NCBI GenBank assembly: GCA_946887345.1 | Contig: CAMPKR010000124.1 | Span: 1 to 7,291 of the forward strand | Reading direction: 5' to 3' | Length of the DNA stretch: 7,291 bases | DNA from: an uncultured Bacteroidota bacterium | GTDB taxonomy: Bacteria; Bacteroidota; Bacteroidia; Chitinophagales; Chitinophagaceae | Shown here: positions 1 to 6,426 of the stretch, piece by piece | Layout: each line of letters starts with the position of its first letter | Numbering within the stretch: the stretch's first letter is position 1 | Position numbers and translations under genes: made by a program | The notes under the pieces: model-generated | The model's input: the letters and a program-made list of their open reading frames with translations, nothing else | Database searches by the model: none | Told to the model about the DNA's origin: nothing

Positions 1-1
1 A

Positions 2-646
2 CACGTAAAATCAATCATTTATGAACTGCTTTGGTTTCTGAAAGGCGACACCAAAGTAAAATGGCAGAACGAAAATGGTGTTAGCATTTGGGATGAATGG
101 GCAGATGAAAACGGTGAATTAGGGCCTGTCTATGGTCACCAGTGGCGCAGCTGGACCGGTGCTGACGGCACCACGCATGACCAGATTGCCGATGTGCTAA
201 AGCAAATAAAAACAAATCCTGATAGTCGCCGCATGATCGTTAGCGCATGGAATGTCGCCGACCTGCCTAAGATGGCACTCAGCCCCTGTCATGCTTTGTT
301 CCAGTTCTATGTTGCTGATGGGAAATTGAGTTGTCAGTTATACCAGCGTAGCGCTGACGTATTTCTCGGTGTGCCGTTTAACATAGCTTCCTATGCATTG
401 CTTACCATGATGATGGCGCAGGTAACCGGTTTACAGCCTGGTGAATTCGTCCACACCTTTGGTGATGTGCACCTCTATAGCAATCACGTAGAGCAGGCGA
501 AACTTCAGCTTACCCGCACCCCATATCCGCTGCCTGCGCTCAAAATAAATCCCGGTGTAAAGGATCTGATGGATTTCACATATGAGGATTTTACCTTAGA
601 GAACTACCAGTTCCATCCTGCAATAAAAGCACCTGTTGCGGTTTAA
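2..646 (+). CDS. thyA: Thymidylate synthase ThyA, 5' end outside window
   Basis: Thymidylate synthase makes dTMP from dUMP, using 5,10-methylene-tetrahydrofolate as carbon donor and reductant and releasing dihydrofolate, in the cytoplasm. The reading frame is open from base 2 and gives 214 residues. It aligns without gaps to E. coli ThyA (recalled sequence) from about residue 51 to its end, so roughly 50 N-terminal residues lie upstream of the window. Visible signatures are [10 protein letters not shown] near the left edge, the phosphate-binding [11 protein letters not shown], the catalytic cysteine in [11 protein letters not shown] (codon 287-289, equivalent to E. coli C146), [20 protein letters not shown], and the dUMP-contacting GDVHLYSNH. 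The C-terminus IKAPVAV matches the mobile C-terminal tail of the family. No key residue is missing in the visible part. It lies 47 bp upstream of folA on the same strand, the classic pairing that regenerates tetrahydrofolate. Identification is firm; only the start is unseen. Confidence 0.98.
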   Translation, partial: HVKSIIYELLWFLKGDTKVKWQNENGVSIWDEWADENGELGPVYGHQWRSWTGADGTTHDQIADVLKQIKTNPDSRRMIVSAWNVADLPKMALSPCHALFQFYVADGKLSCQLYQRSADVFLGVPFNIASYALLTMMMAQVTGLQPGEFVHTFGDVHLYSNHVEQAKLQLTRTPYPLPALKINPGVKDLMDFTYEDFTLENYQFHPAIKAPVAV

Positions 647-693
647 CCCGGCGGCGATTTTGCCTTATTATTTTTAATTTTTGTTTTTGCAAC

Positions 694-1197
694 ATGATCA
701 TCTCCGCCATAGTAGCCGTTTCTGAGAACAATGCCATCGGCAGGGACAATACATTGCCCTGGCATCTGCCGGAGGACCTGAAGTTCTTCAAGCGCACTAC
801 CAAAGGCAAACCCATGCTCATGGGCCGCAAGACTTTTGAATCGCTGGGCGGAGTATTGAAGGATCGTTTGCACATCGTTGTCTCTTCTCAAAAGGATCTG
901 CAACTACCCGAGGGCGTTGTGCTGACCAACAGCCTAAACGAAGGCCTGGAAAAGCTAAAGGCCGCAGGCGACGAGGAAGTGTTCATCATCGGCGGCGGGC
1001 AAATATTCTCCGAAACTATTGAAATCATAGACCGACTCTACATCACCGTCGTGCATACCGTAATAGACGATGCGTGGGCCTTTTTTCCTGATATAGATCA
1101 CAGCCATTGGAAACTGGTATGGGAAGAAAAGCACGAGGCCGACGAGCGGCACAAATACGCCTACACTTTTCAGCAATTTGAAAGAGTTTCGATGTGA
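694..1197 (+). CDS. folA: Dihydrofolate reductase
   Basis: NADPH-dependent reduction of dihydrofolate to tetrahydrofolate, the partner reaction to ThyA; cytoplasmic. The protein is 167 residues, slightly longer than E. coli DHFR (159). Visible features are the N-terminal strand MIISAIVAVSENNAIG, the Met20-loop-like GRDNTLPWHLPEDLKFFK with the catalytic acid at D28 (E. coli D27), the NADPH-binding MGRKTFESLG (43-52), an Arg at 58 equivalent to the folate-carboxylate-binding R57, and the cofactor glycines FIIGGGQIF (97-105). The C-terminal HEADERHKYAYTFQQFER is typical of the family. Two loops are unusual: VLKDR replaces the common PLPGR (54-58), and IDDAWAFFP (124-132) replaces the usual GDTxFP. 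The ATG at 694 starts exactly at the conserved first strand; it is preceded by a T-rich stretch with no Shine-Dalgarno sequence, as is normal in Bacteroidota. The stop overlaps the next gene's GTG by four bases, which suggests translational coupling. Confidence 0.97.
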   Translation: MIISAIVAVSENNAIGRDNTLPWHLPEDLKFFKRTTKGKPMLMGRKTFESLGGVLKDRLHIVVSSQKDLQLPEGVVLTNSLNEGLEKLKAAGDEEVFIIGGGQIFSETIEIIDRLYITVVHTVIDDAWAFFPDIDHSHWKLVWEEKHEADERHKYAYTFQQFERVSM

Positions 1198-1568
1198 GCC
1201 TTTACAGCGTTACACAGTGGTTTATCTACAACCTGAAGGCAAAGAACCGTCACGGTATTCACTCACCTTTTGTTTACGACCTTTTAGACGGATGCCTGTT
1301 GATAAATGCACAGTTGCCACTGATAGAACGGCTCAAAACATACTTCGGCGCGAACACCGTTGTGCAAACATCCGACCTCTCAACGCTCACTGATAACAAT
1401 ATTCTCTTTATTCCCTTTATACACGAAACGCCGGGCGCAACAAAGAATTGGAACCAACTCAGAGCGGACAGAAGGGTATTGCTCAGCATAGACCTGTTTG
1501 ATATCGGCTTACTTATTACCCGGCCTGAGTTTAAAGAGAAACAGCATTTCATTCTGAGGACTAAATAA
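1194..1568 (+). CDS. Core-less remnant or mini-version of a Bacteroidota SAM-dependent methyltransferase
   Basis: The protein has 124 residues and a GTG start inside the folA stop region (GTGA overlap). The N-terminus (about 1-35) contains WFIYNLKAKNRHGIHSPFVY, which I recognise as the opening segment of a Bacteroidota class I SAM-dependent methyltransferase family of about 240-260 residues. The last ~55 residues (NNILFIPFIHE, then WNQLRADRRVLLSIDLFDIG and PEFKEKQHFILR) resemble the end of the same family, whose usual form is roughly 'IFDDIHWS...W..IK...VTVTIDLF..GLVFFR...KEHF.IR'. What should lie between, the Rossmann core with its glycine-rich SAM site, is reduced to about 30 unremarkable residues. 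The acidic 'DDIH' is also changed to 'PFIH'. The frame is nevertheless intact. Methyltransferase activity is therefore unlikely. It may be a structural or regulatory relic, or a decaying gene held in frame by its operon position. The family assignment is from memory and should be treated as probable. Confidence 0.72.
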   Translation: MSLYSVTQWFIYNLKAKNRHGIHSPFVYDLLDGCLLINAQLPLIERLKTYFGANTVVQTSDLSTLTDNNILFIPFIHETPGATKNWNQLRADRRVLLSIDLFDIGLLITRPEFKEKQHFILRTK

Positions 1569-1569
1569 C

Positions 1570-1836
1570 ATGAAGTGGCTCTTTTTAATATTGACGACCA
1601 TCCTGCAGCTATTGCTGATCTGCTGCCTCAGACGTTCTGAGAACCATCCCCTGCTAGCGGGTTTATTAGTGCTTTTTATAGCGTTAGGTGTGGCCATTAA
1701 ATTGAACTACCGCGGAACTTCTGTCACGCTAAAGAACCTTGCCTGGGGCTTTTTCTGGGGTACATTGAGCGTGGTCGTATTCATCGCTGCACTTATAATT
1801 TATTTTTTGGCGTCTTATCGGTTGGATGCACCCTAA
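1570..1836 (+). CDS. Small three-helix inner-membrane protein, unknown function
   Basis: The protein has 88 residues and is strongly hydrophobic. Three membrane segments can be seen: about 1-20 (MKWLFLILTTILQLLLICCL), 28-45 (a Leu/Ala/Gly-rich helix ending at KLNYRG), and 55-82 (LKNLAWGFFWGTLSVVVFIA onward to YFLASY). The basic RR at 21-22 and the RSENH turn separate helix 1 from helix 2. There are no catalytic-looking polar motifs in the membrane. The ATG lies one base after the stop of the methyltransferase-like gene, so it is almost certainly the last gene of the thyA-folA transcript and probably translated by coupling. I do not recognise a named family. Its placement behind a folate operon may reflect nothing more than shared transcription. 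The coding call rests on the tight spacing and a clean membrane-protein composition. Confidence 0.7.
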   Translation: MKWLFLILTTILQLLLICCLRRSENHPLLAGLLVLFIALGVAIKLNYRGTSVTLKNLAWGFFWGTLSVVVFIAALIIYFLASYRLDAP

Positions 1837-1848
1837 AAGCCACTTCGA

Positions 1849-1915
1849 TGCTCCGGAGGAGCTACCGCTTTGTAGAAAAATAGGAAATGTGCTCTCTTGC
1901 TCCGGAGGAGCTACC
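1849..1915. repeat. Pair of 18-bp direct repeats, each centred on a palindrome
   Basis: The 18-mer TGCTCCGGAGGAGCTACC occurs at 1849-1866 and again, identically, at 1898-1915, a period of 49 bp. Each copy contains the perfect 8-bp palindrome CTCCGGAG and can also fold as GCTCC-GGA-GGAGC. The sequence between the copies and on either side is not similar, so this is not a simple tandem duplication. It lies in the gap between two convergent transcription units, the usual place for REP-like dispersed palindromic repeats. There is no T-tract after either hairpin, so neither looks like an intrinsic terminator. Confidence 0.8.
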
Positions 1916-1938
1916 CTATCGGCCACTAGGGAACGCTG

Positions 1939-1968
1939 CAAACAAAAAAGCCTCTCCGAAGAGAGGCT
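1939..1968 (-). terminator. Intrinsic terminator of the clpX unit (UUCG loop)
   Basis: Read on the minus strand, AGCCTCTC pairs with GAGAGGCT around a TTCG loop (1949-1968), followed directly by TTTTTTGTTTGC. The eight-pair stem, C(UUCG)G closing and uridine run make a textbook rho-independent terminator. It lies 22 bp after the stop of the small gene downstream of clpX. On the plus strand the hairpin is followed by CTGAAAAAA, so it should not work well for the folA operon coming from the other side. Confidence 0.9.
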
Positions 1969-1990
1969 CTGAAAAAATATCAACAGGGTA

Positions 1991-2161
1991 TTAACCCATA
2001 AAGTCATCCTTATCAGCACTACCCAGGAAGTTATCAACCATACCCTGCATGCCCGGAGGCAGTTTGCTTTGGATATATTCCTTTATTGTTTGCAGTGCCT
2101 TCATCGCCTGTTCATCATTCAGGTCGGCTTTGCTTTTCAATTGTTCTATTAATTCTTGCAT
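1991..2161 (-). CDS. 56-residue acidic helical protein downstream of clpX
   Basis: Minus-strand ORF from ATG (2161-2159) to TAA (1993-1991). The protein starts MQELIEQLKSKADLNDEQAM, continues with the helix KALQTIKEYIQSKLPPGMQG, and ends VDNFLGSADKDDFMG. The layout suggests two amphipathic helices, the first containing a 'LNDEQA' turn, then a 'KLPPGM' break and a short third helix with an acidic tail. There is no signal peptide or membrane segment. Similar small proteins of pattern 'LI..L..KA.L..EQA..A......Y..SKLP' occur in Bacteroidota as conserved hypotheticals, as far as I recall. It starts 34 bp after the clpX stop and is followed after 22 bp by a strong terminator, so it is almost certainly cotranscribed with clpX. 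Function is unknown; a partner or substrate of ClpX is possible but rests only on position. Confidence 0.72.
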   Translation of the reverse strand: MQELIEQLKSKADLNDEQAMKALQTIKEYIQSKLPPGMQGMVDNFLGSADKDDFMG

Positions 2162-2195
2162 CGTTGCTATCGAGTTTTATTCTATCGCTAAAAAA

Positions 2196-3449
2196 TTATG
2201 CCGCTTTCAGCAGTTCCAGCTTTGAGTGCTCCAACATTTGCGTTGCATACTCTAGTGTCAGCTGGAACACATCGCTTTTCTTTTCTGAAGGCAGATCAAA
2301 CATCGCATCTGTAAGAATCATTTCGCAGATAGCACGCAGGCCGCGTCCGCCAAGCTTGTACTCTATGGCCTTGCTCACCATGTAATCCAGCGCTTCTTCG
2401 TCCACTTCCAGCTTCACACCTTCGTATTCGAACAAACGCTTGTACTGCTTTATAAGTGCATTCTTGGGCTCAGTGAGTATGCGCTTCAACGAATCTGTAT
2501 CCAATGGATTCAGGTAAGTAACTATTGGCAAGCGGCCAAGCAATTCAGGTATCAAACCAAAAGTGCGCAGATCCTGTGAATTTACATACTGCAGCAGGTT
2601 AGCACGATCCAGTTCCTTGGTCGCCTTTATGGCGTTATAACCAATGGATGAGGTTTGCACCCTGCGGGCGATCATCTTGTCTACACCTTCAAAGGCGCCA
2701 CCGCAAATGAACAGTATGTTCTGCGTGTTGACCTTCACCATCTTTTGCTCAGGATGCTTACGGCCACCTTGTGGCGGTACCATTACTTCAGAGCCTTCCA
2801 GGAGTTTCAGCATGGCTTGTTGCACACCTTCGCCACTCACGTCGCGTGTGATAGAAGGATTGTCGCCTTTACGGCCTATCTTATCTATCTCATCTATATA
2901 TACGATGCCGCGTTCTGCAGCAGCTACGTCAAAGTTGCACGATTGCAGCAGGCGGGAGAGAATGCTTTCCACATCTTCACCTACATAGCCCGCTTCAGTA
3001 AATACTGTCGCGTCTACTATAGCAAAAGGAACCTGCAAAAGGCGTGCGATCGTTTTAGCCAGCAGGGTCTTACCGGTACCGGTTTCGCCTACCATTATTA
3101 TGTTGCTCTTTTCTATTTCCACATCATCCATCACCGGCATGCTGAGGCGCTTGTAGTGATTGTATATAGCAACAGAAAGTACCTTTTTCGCATCGTCCTG
3201 GCCTATCACATATTGGTCAAGGAAAGCCTTTACTTCACGTGGTTTGTACAGTTTCTGTTGGTTAAAATCGGGTTGGGCGCTCCGGTCTTTATCTTTCTTC
3301 TTCTCATCACCCATTGCTTCCTGCAGCAGGTAGTGGGCATTTTCTATGCACTGATCGCATATATTGCCCTTCATGCCCGTAAAAAGTATATGCACATCAC
3401 TTTCAACTCTATCGCAGAATGAGCATTTTCTTTCGGTCTGTTTCGCCAT
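2196..3449 (-). CDS. clpX: ATP-dependent Clp protease ATP-binding subunit ClpX
   Basis: AAA+ unfoldase that recognises tagged proteins, unfolds them with ATP and threads them into the ClpP peptidase; cytoplasmic hexamer. The 417 residues are the normal length. The N-terminal zinc domain has C9, C12, C31 and C34 in the usual C-x2-C-x18-C-x2-C spacing. Next come Walker A GETGTGKT (121-128), pore loop 1 GYVG (154-157), Walker [10 protein letters not shown] (182-190), pore-2 loop [10 protein letters not shown] (201-210), RKH loop (230-232), arginine finger in ELLGRLP (R306) and sensor-2 GGRGLR (R369). The ClpP-docking loop reads IGY (269-271) rather than IGF. The protein ends in LLKAA. No clpP lies beside it here; upstream is the divergent priA. 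The ATG at 3449 gives the standard N-terminus and lies about 20 bases after a likely transcription start from the TAACTTTG promoter. Confidence 0.98.
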   Translation of the reverse strand: MAKQTERKCSFCDRVESDVHILFTGMKGNICDQCIENAHYLLQEAMGDEKKKDKDRSAQPDFNQQKLYKPREVKAFLDQYVIGQDDAKKVLSVAIYNHYKRLSMPVMDDVEIEKSNIIMVGETGTGKTLLAKTIARLLQVPFAIVDATVFTEAGYVGEDVESILSRLLQSCNFDVAAAERGIVYIDEIDKIGRKGDNPSITRDVSGEGVQQAMLKLLEGSEVMVPPQGGRKHPEQKMVKVNTQNILFICGGAFEGVDKMIARRVQTSSIGYNAIKATKELDRANLLQYVNSQDLRTFGLIPELLGRLPIVTYLNPLDTDSLKRILTEPKNALIKQYKRLFEYEGVKLEVDEEALDYMVSKAIEYKLGGRGLRAICEMILTDAMFDLPSEKKSDVFQLTLEYATQMLEHSKLELLKAA

Positions 3450-3474
3450 TAGTGTTCTTTATGAAATAAGACGA

Positions 3475-3482
3475 CAAAGTTA
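3475..3482 (-). promoter_or_regulatory. Bacteroidota-type -7 promoter element of clpX
   Basis: Read on the minus strand this is TAACTTTG, an exact match to the Bacteroidota primary sigma factor -7 consensus TAnnTTTG. It lies 25 bases upstream of the clpX ATG, so transcription would start about 5-7 bases after it and leave a leader of about 20 bases. A TTTG-like -33 box at the expected distance is only approximated by a run of Ts around 3496-3502. Confidence 0.65.
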
Positions 3483-3597
3483 CGTATTAAGACGGTAAAA
3501 AACTGTCATATATTGTTAATAAGTCGTTTATACACTGCTATTGCCATCAACGTACTCGCCGTTGGACAGGGCTCAGCTGCTTTTATTAACTTGCGGC

Positions 3598-6081
3598 ATG
3601 CACAGCTCCCTCTTTGCTGCGGGCTCTTCCGATACCTTTCGTTTTGCCGATGTGATATTGCCGCTTAACCTGCCGCAGATACTCACCTATGGCATTACGT
3701 CTGATTTACAGGGAGTTCTGAGGCCGGGAATGAGGGTAGAGGTGTCCCTCGGCCGAAACAAGCAATACGCCGGCATCGTGGAGCGCCTCCATGATGACCA
3801 GCCTGAGGGATACCAGGTAAAGCCTATTAAGGGAATCCTGGATGAGGAGCCGGTGGTTAATGATGTGCAATTACGTTTCTGGAAGTGGATAAGTTCTTAC
3901 TATATGGCCGCGCCCGGAGAGGTGATGCAGGCCGCCCTCCCGGCACATATGAAGCTGATGGCCGAAACCCGCCTGGAGTGGATAGGCGAACCGGATGTTT
4001 TTTATGAATGGAGTAACGAGACTCATATCGCCGCTGATGCGCTGATGGCACGCAGGGAAATGACGATCTCTGAGCTCCGCACATTGATAGGGAACAGGTA
4101 TTTCACTTCCGTGATCAATCAACTAATAGAACAGGAAGTAGTGGCTATCAACGACAACCTGGAACCCGCATACCGTCCGCGCAAAGAAAGGATAGTATCA
4201 CTTGCGCCCTTATATAAAAGCGATGATGAACTCGGCAAACTCTTCGACCAACTGCAACGTGCTCCAAAACAATTGGAGCTCATTATGGCATATGTAGAGT
4301 TATCGGTAAAATATGGCTTTGTAAAGCAAGCGGAGCTTCTTGACCGTTCAGGTGCAAGTGCTGCACAAATTAAGTCGCTGGCCGATAAAGGTATTTTCCT
4401 GGTAGAAGAACAAAATGTGGATCGCCTTGCCTATACATCTGTAAAGCCTGCAAAGGAGATTGAATTTACTCCGGCACAGGAAAAAGCTTACGAAGAACTG
4501 GAAAAAGGGTTGAATGAAAAAGATGTGACTCTGCTACACGGTGTCACAGGTAGCGGTAAAACCCTGCTCTATATTCATAAAATAAAGCAATGTCTTGCTG
4601 AGGGTAAACAAGCCATCTTTCTGCTGCCTGAGATCGGGTTAACAACACAACTTGTAAGCCGTCTCTATGCTTACTTCGGCGAGGAGATGGGCGTCTATCA
4701 TTCTCGTTTTTCTAATAATGAACGTGTTGAGATATGGGAGAAAGTGCGCAAATGCACCTACAAAATTGTTGTCGGTGCACGCTCAGCGCTTTGGCTTCCT
4801 TATAGCAATGTCGGCCTCATCATATGCGATGAAGAACATGATGGGTCTTACAAGCAAAGAGAACCTGCCCCCCGCTTTCATGCCCGCGATGCAGCTATAT
4901 ACCTCGCTTCCTTGTTCCATGCTAAAGTAATTCTTGGCTCAGCTACTCCGTCTATAGAAAGCCTCTACAACGTACAGCAGCAGAAATATGCTTATGTGCC
5001 TCTCAAAGAGCGTTACATGGGCGTTAATATGCCTGCGATAGAATTGGTGAATGCCAGGTCCCTGGAGTCTGTTCGCTCACAGAATTTCAAATTGTTAACT
5101 CCTGAGCTGCAGCAGGCAATGCTCGAGGCTTTACAGCATCGCAAGCAGGTTATACTATTCCAGAATCGTCGCGGATATGCTCCCTTCCAGCTATGTACTG
5201 TATGTGGCTGGGTACCGCACTGCAAAAATTGTGCGGTTGCACTCACGTATCATAAGAGCACCGATAAGCTGCATTGCCACTATTGCGGACTTAAGTCGGC
5301 AGTAATACACATCTGTCCTTCCTGCGGATCACAGAATTTGCAAAGCAAAACTTTCGGCACCGAAAAAATAGAAGAGGAAGTACAGCAGCTCTTCCCCGAT
5401 GCCCGCGTGGCGCGTATGGATATCGACAGCATGCGTGGTAAGCAAAGTATGCCTCAGCTGCTTGACAAGCTGGAGAAGCAAAAAATAGATATACTCGTTG
5501 GCACCCAAATGGTAGTAAAAGGGCTCGACTTCGCTCACGTTTCTTTAGTAGGTATTCTCAGTTCAGATAGCCTGCTTAGTTATCCTGATTTCCGCGTCAA
5601 TGAACGGGCCTTCCAGCTAATGGAACAAGTCAGCGGTCGTGCAGGTCGTATTGACGGTGAGGGAAAAGTGCTTATACAGGTGCACAATACCCAACACCCC
5701 GTATTAAAATGGGTGAAAGAGCATGACATCCGTGCTTACTATGAGTACGAGATAAAAGGACGTGAGCAATTCGGATATCCACCCTTCACCCGGATGATTA
5801 AGATCATCTTCAAACATAAAGATGAGCATAAAGCCGTTCAGGCGGGCTCAATAATGGCGGGCACCTTGAATCAACTACCCGCTATTGGAGTGCAAGGCCC
5901 GGTTCCTGCATTAATCTCAAAGGTGCGCAACCAATTCATCCAGGAAGTATGGATTCGCTGTCCCCGCGATAGCCGTGCAATAGAGGAAACCAAGCAACTC
6001 ATCAAAGAACAACGCCAAACCCTTATTTCGGCAAGAGGTAACAACGCCCTCCAGGTAATAGTGGACGTTGACCCGGTTTAA
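3598..6081 (+). CDS. priA: Primosomal protein N' (replication restart helicase PriA)
   Basis: DNA helicase that recognises abandoned replication forks and starts reloading of the replicative helicase. The start chosen is ATG 3598, giving 827 residues and placing the conserved FADVILPLNLPQILTYGI at residues 16-33. A TTG at 3541 would add 19 residues with no family support. Domain order: 3' DNA-binding domain (about 12-105), winged-helix region, Walker A GVTGSGKT (315-322), LLPEIGLT (342-349), DEEH box (411-414), GSATP (447-451), a zinc module with eight cysteines in four CxxC pairs (533/536, 542/545, 560/563, 573/576), FGTEKIEEEV, then VGTQMVVKGLDF and the helicase motif QVSGRAGR (677-684). 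The C-terminal domain ends in the usual DVDP. All helicase motifs and zinc ligands are present. It diverges from clpX. I find no Shine-Dalgarno sequence and no convincing TAnnTTTG promoter in front of it. Confidence 0.97.
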   Translation: MHSSLFAAGSSDTFRFADVILPLNLPQILTYGITSDLQGVLRPGMRVEVSLGRNKQYAGIVERLHDDQPEGYQVKPIKGILDEEPVVNDVQLRFWKWISSYYMAAPGEVMQAALPAHMKLMAETRLEWIGEPDVFYEWSNETHIAADALMARREMTISELRTLIGNRYFTSVINQLIEQEVVAINDNLEPAYRPRKERIVSLAPLYKSDDELGKLFDQLQRAPKQLELIMAYVELSVKYGFVKQAELLDRSGASAAQIKSLADKGIFLVEEQNVDRLAYTSVKPAKEIEFTPAQEKAYEELEKGLNEKDVTLLHGVTGSGKTLLYIHKIKQCLAEGKQAIFLLPEIGLTTQLVSRLYAYFGEEMGVYHSRFSNNERVEIWEKVRKCTYKIVVGARSALWLPYSNVGLIICDEEHDGSYKQREPAPRFHARDAAIYLASLFHAKVILGSATPSIESLYNVQQQKYAYVPLKERYMGVNMPAIELVNARSLESVRSQNFKLLTPELQQAMLEALQHRKQVILFQNRRGYAPFQLCTVCGWVPHCKNCAVALTYHKSTDKLHCHYCGLKSAVIHICPSCGSQNLQSKTFGTEKIEEEVQQLFPDARVARMDIDSMRGKQSMPQLLDKLEKQKIDILVGTQMVVKGLDFAHVSLVGILSSDSLLSYPDFRVNERAFQLMEQVSGRAGRIDGEGKVLIQVHNTQHPVLKWVKEHDIRAYYEYEIKGREQFGYPPFTRMIKIIFKHKDEHKAVQAGSIMAGTLNQLPAIGVQGPVPALISKVRNQFIQEVWIRCPRDSRAIEETKQLIKEQRQTLISARGNNALQVIVDVDPV

Positions 6082-6082
6082 A

Positions 6083-6090
6083 TACTTTTG
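6083..6090 (+). promoter_or_regulatory. Candidate Bacteroidota-type -7 promoter element for tatA
   Basis: TACTTTTG matches TAnnTTTG exactly and lies two bases after the priA stop, 80 bp before the preferred tatA start. Transcription would begin near 6095-6098 with a leader of about 75 bases. No TTTG box appears at the expected distance upstream, where priA coding sequence runs, so the promoter may be weak. tatA could also be reached by read-through from priA, since no terminator separates them. Confidence 0.45.
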
Positions 6091-6170
6091 CCAATTTTAA
6101 CATAAGATCAAGGCAAATCATCGAAATCTAAGGAATCGTGGCTACCTTTACCCAACACAACACAAAGACT

Positions 6171-6377
6171 ATGGTATTCTTAACAGTGAAACCTCAATTG
6201 CTCCTTTCGATGCCGGGCGGCAGCGAGTGGATATGGATATTGCTGGTGGTGATATTGCTTTTCGGCGCTCGCAAAATTCCTGATCTTGCACGCGGTATAG
6301 GAAAAGGCATGAAGGAATTCAAAGACGCCAAAGAGGGTAAGGAAGAAAAGAAAGAAGAAGAAAAAAAGGAGAGCTAG
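6171..6377 (+). CDS. tatA: Twin-arginine translocase subunit TatA
   Basis: TatA forms the size-variable pore of the Tat system, which exports folded proteins across the inner membrane together with TatC. With ATG 6171 the protein is 68 residues, normal for TatA/E. GGSEWIWILLVVILLFG (16-32) is the single short membrane helix with the polar Glu near its outer end. The hinge FGARKIPDL leads into the amphipathic helix ARGIGKGMKEFKDA (40-53). The tail is a Lys/Glu-only low-complexity run (KEGKEEKKEEEKKES). The short tail argues for TatA rather than TatB. Start choice is uncertain: GTG 6138 would add 11 residues and has an AAGGA only three bases before it, while ATG 6210 would leave a minimal 55-residue form. 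No tatC is next to it. A terminator follows closely. Confidence 0.93.
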   Translation: MVFLTVKPQLLLSMPGGSEWIWILLVVILLFGARKIPDLARGIGKGMKEFKDAKEGKEEKKEEEKKES

Positions 6378-6399
6378 TTTCTTCCGCAGAGATATTTTG

Positions 6400-6426
6400 A
6401 AAGGGGTGCAATTGCATCCCTTTTTC
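6400..6426 (+). terminator. Intrinsic terminator after tatA
   Basis: AAAGGGGTGC (6400-6409) pairs with GCATCCCTTT (6414-6423) around an AATT loop. There is one G-U pair, and the stem runs into TTTTTC. It lies 22 bp after the tatA stop and ends the priA-tatA unit. On the minus strand the stem is followed by TTTCAAAATA, so it could act weakly for the opposite-strand gene too. Confidence 0.85.

Noticed and set aside
675..683. TAATTTTTG before folA as a TAnnTTTG promoter
   Set aside because: It has one extra base between the TA and TTTG parts, lies only about 10 bases from the ATG and has no -33 box at the right distance. Expression from the thyA transcript explains folA better.
1178..1393. A 71-residue plus-strand frame starting within folA
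   Set aside because: It is an out-of-frame reading of the folA end and the methyltransferase-like gene, Arg/Cys-rich, with no support of its own.
1849..1863. The GCTCC-GGA-GGAGC hairpin as terminator of the folA operon
   Set aside because: The stem is only five pairs with a three-base loop, and no T-tract follows either copy.
1729..2037. A 102-residue minus-strand frame across the convergent junction
   Set aside because: It runs through the terminator, both repeats and the end of the membrane-protein gene. The peptide is a translation of repeat DNA (Ser/Gly-rich) rather than a plausible protein.
2655..3422. A 255-residue open frame on the plus strand opposite clpX
   Set aside because: It is entirely antisense to a certain clpX, has a Tyr/His/Phe-rich composition typical of complementary-strand translation, and has no start context or family resemblance.
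3541..3597. TTG start adding 19 residues to PriA
   Set aside because: The extra segment has no similarity to known PriA N-termini, and the ATG at 3598 already precedes the conserved first domain.
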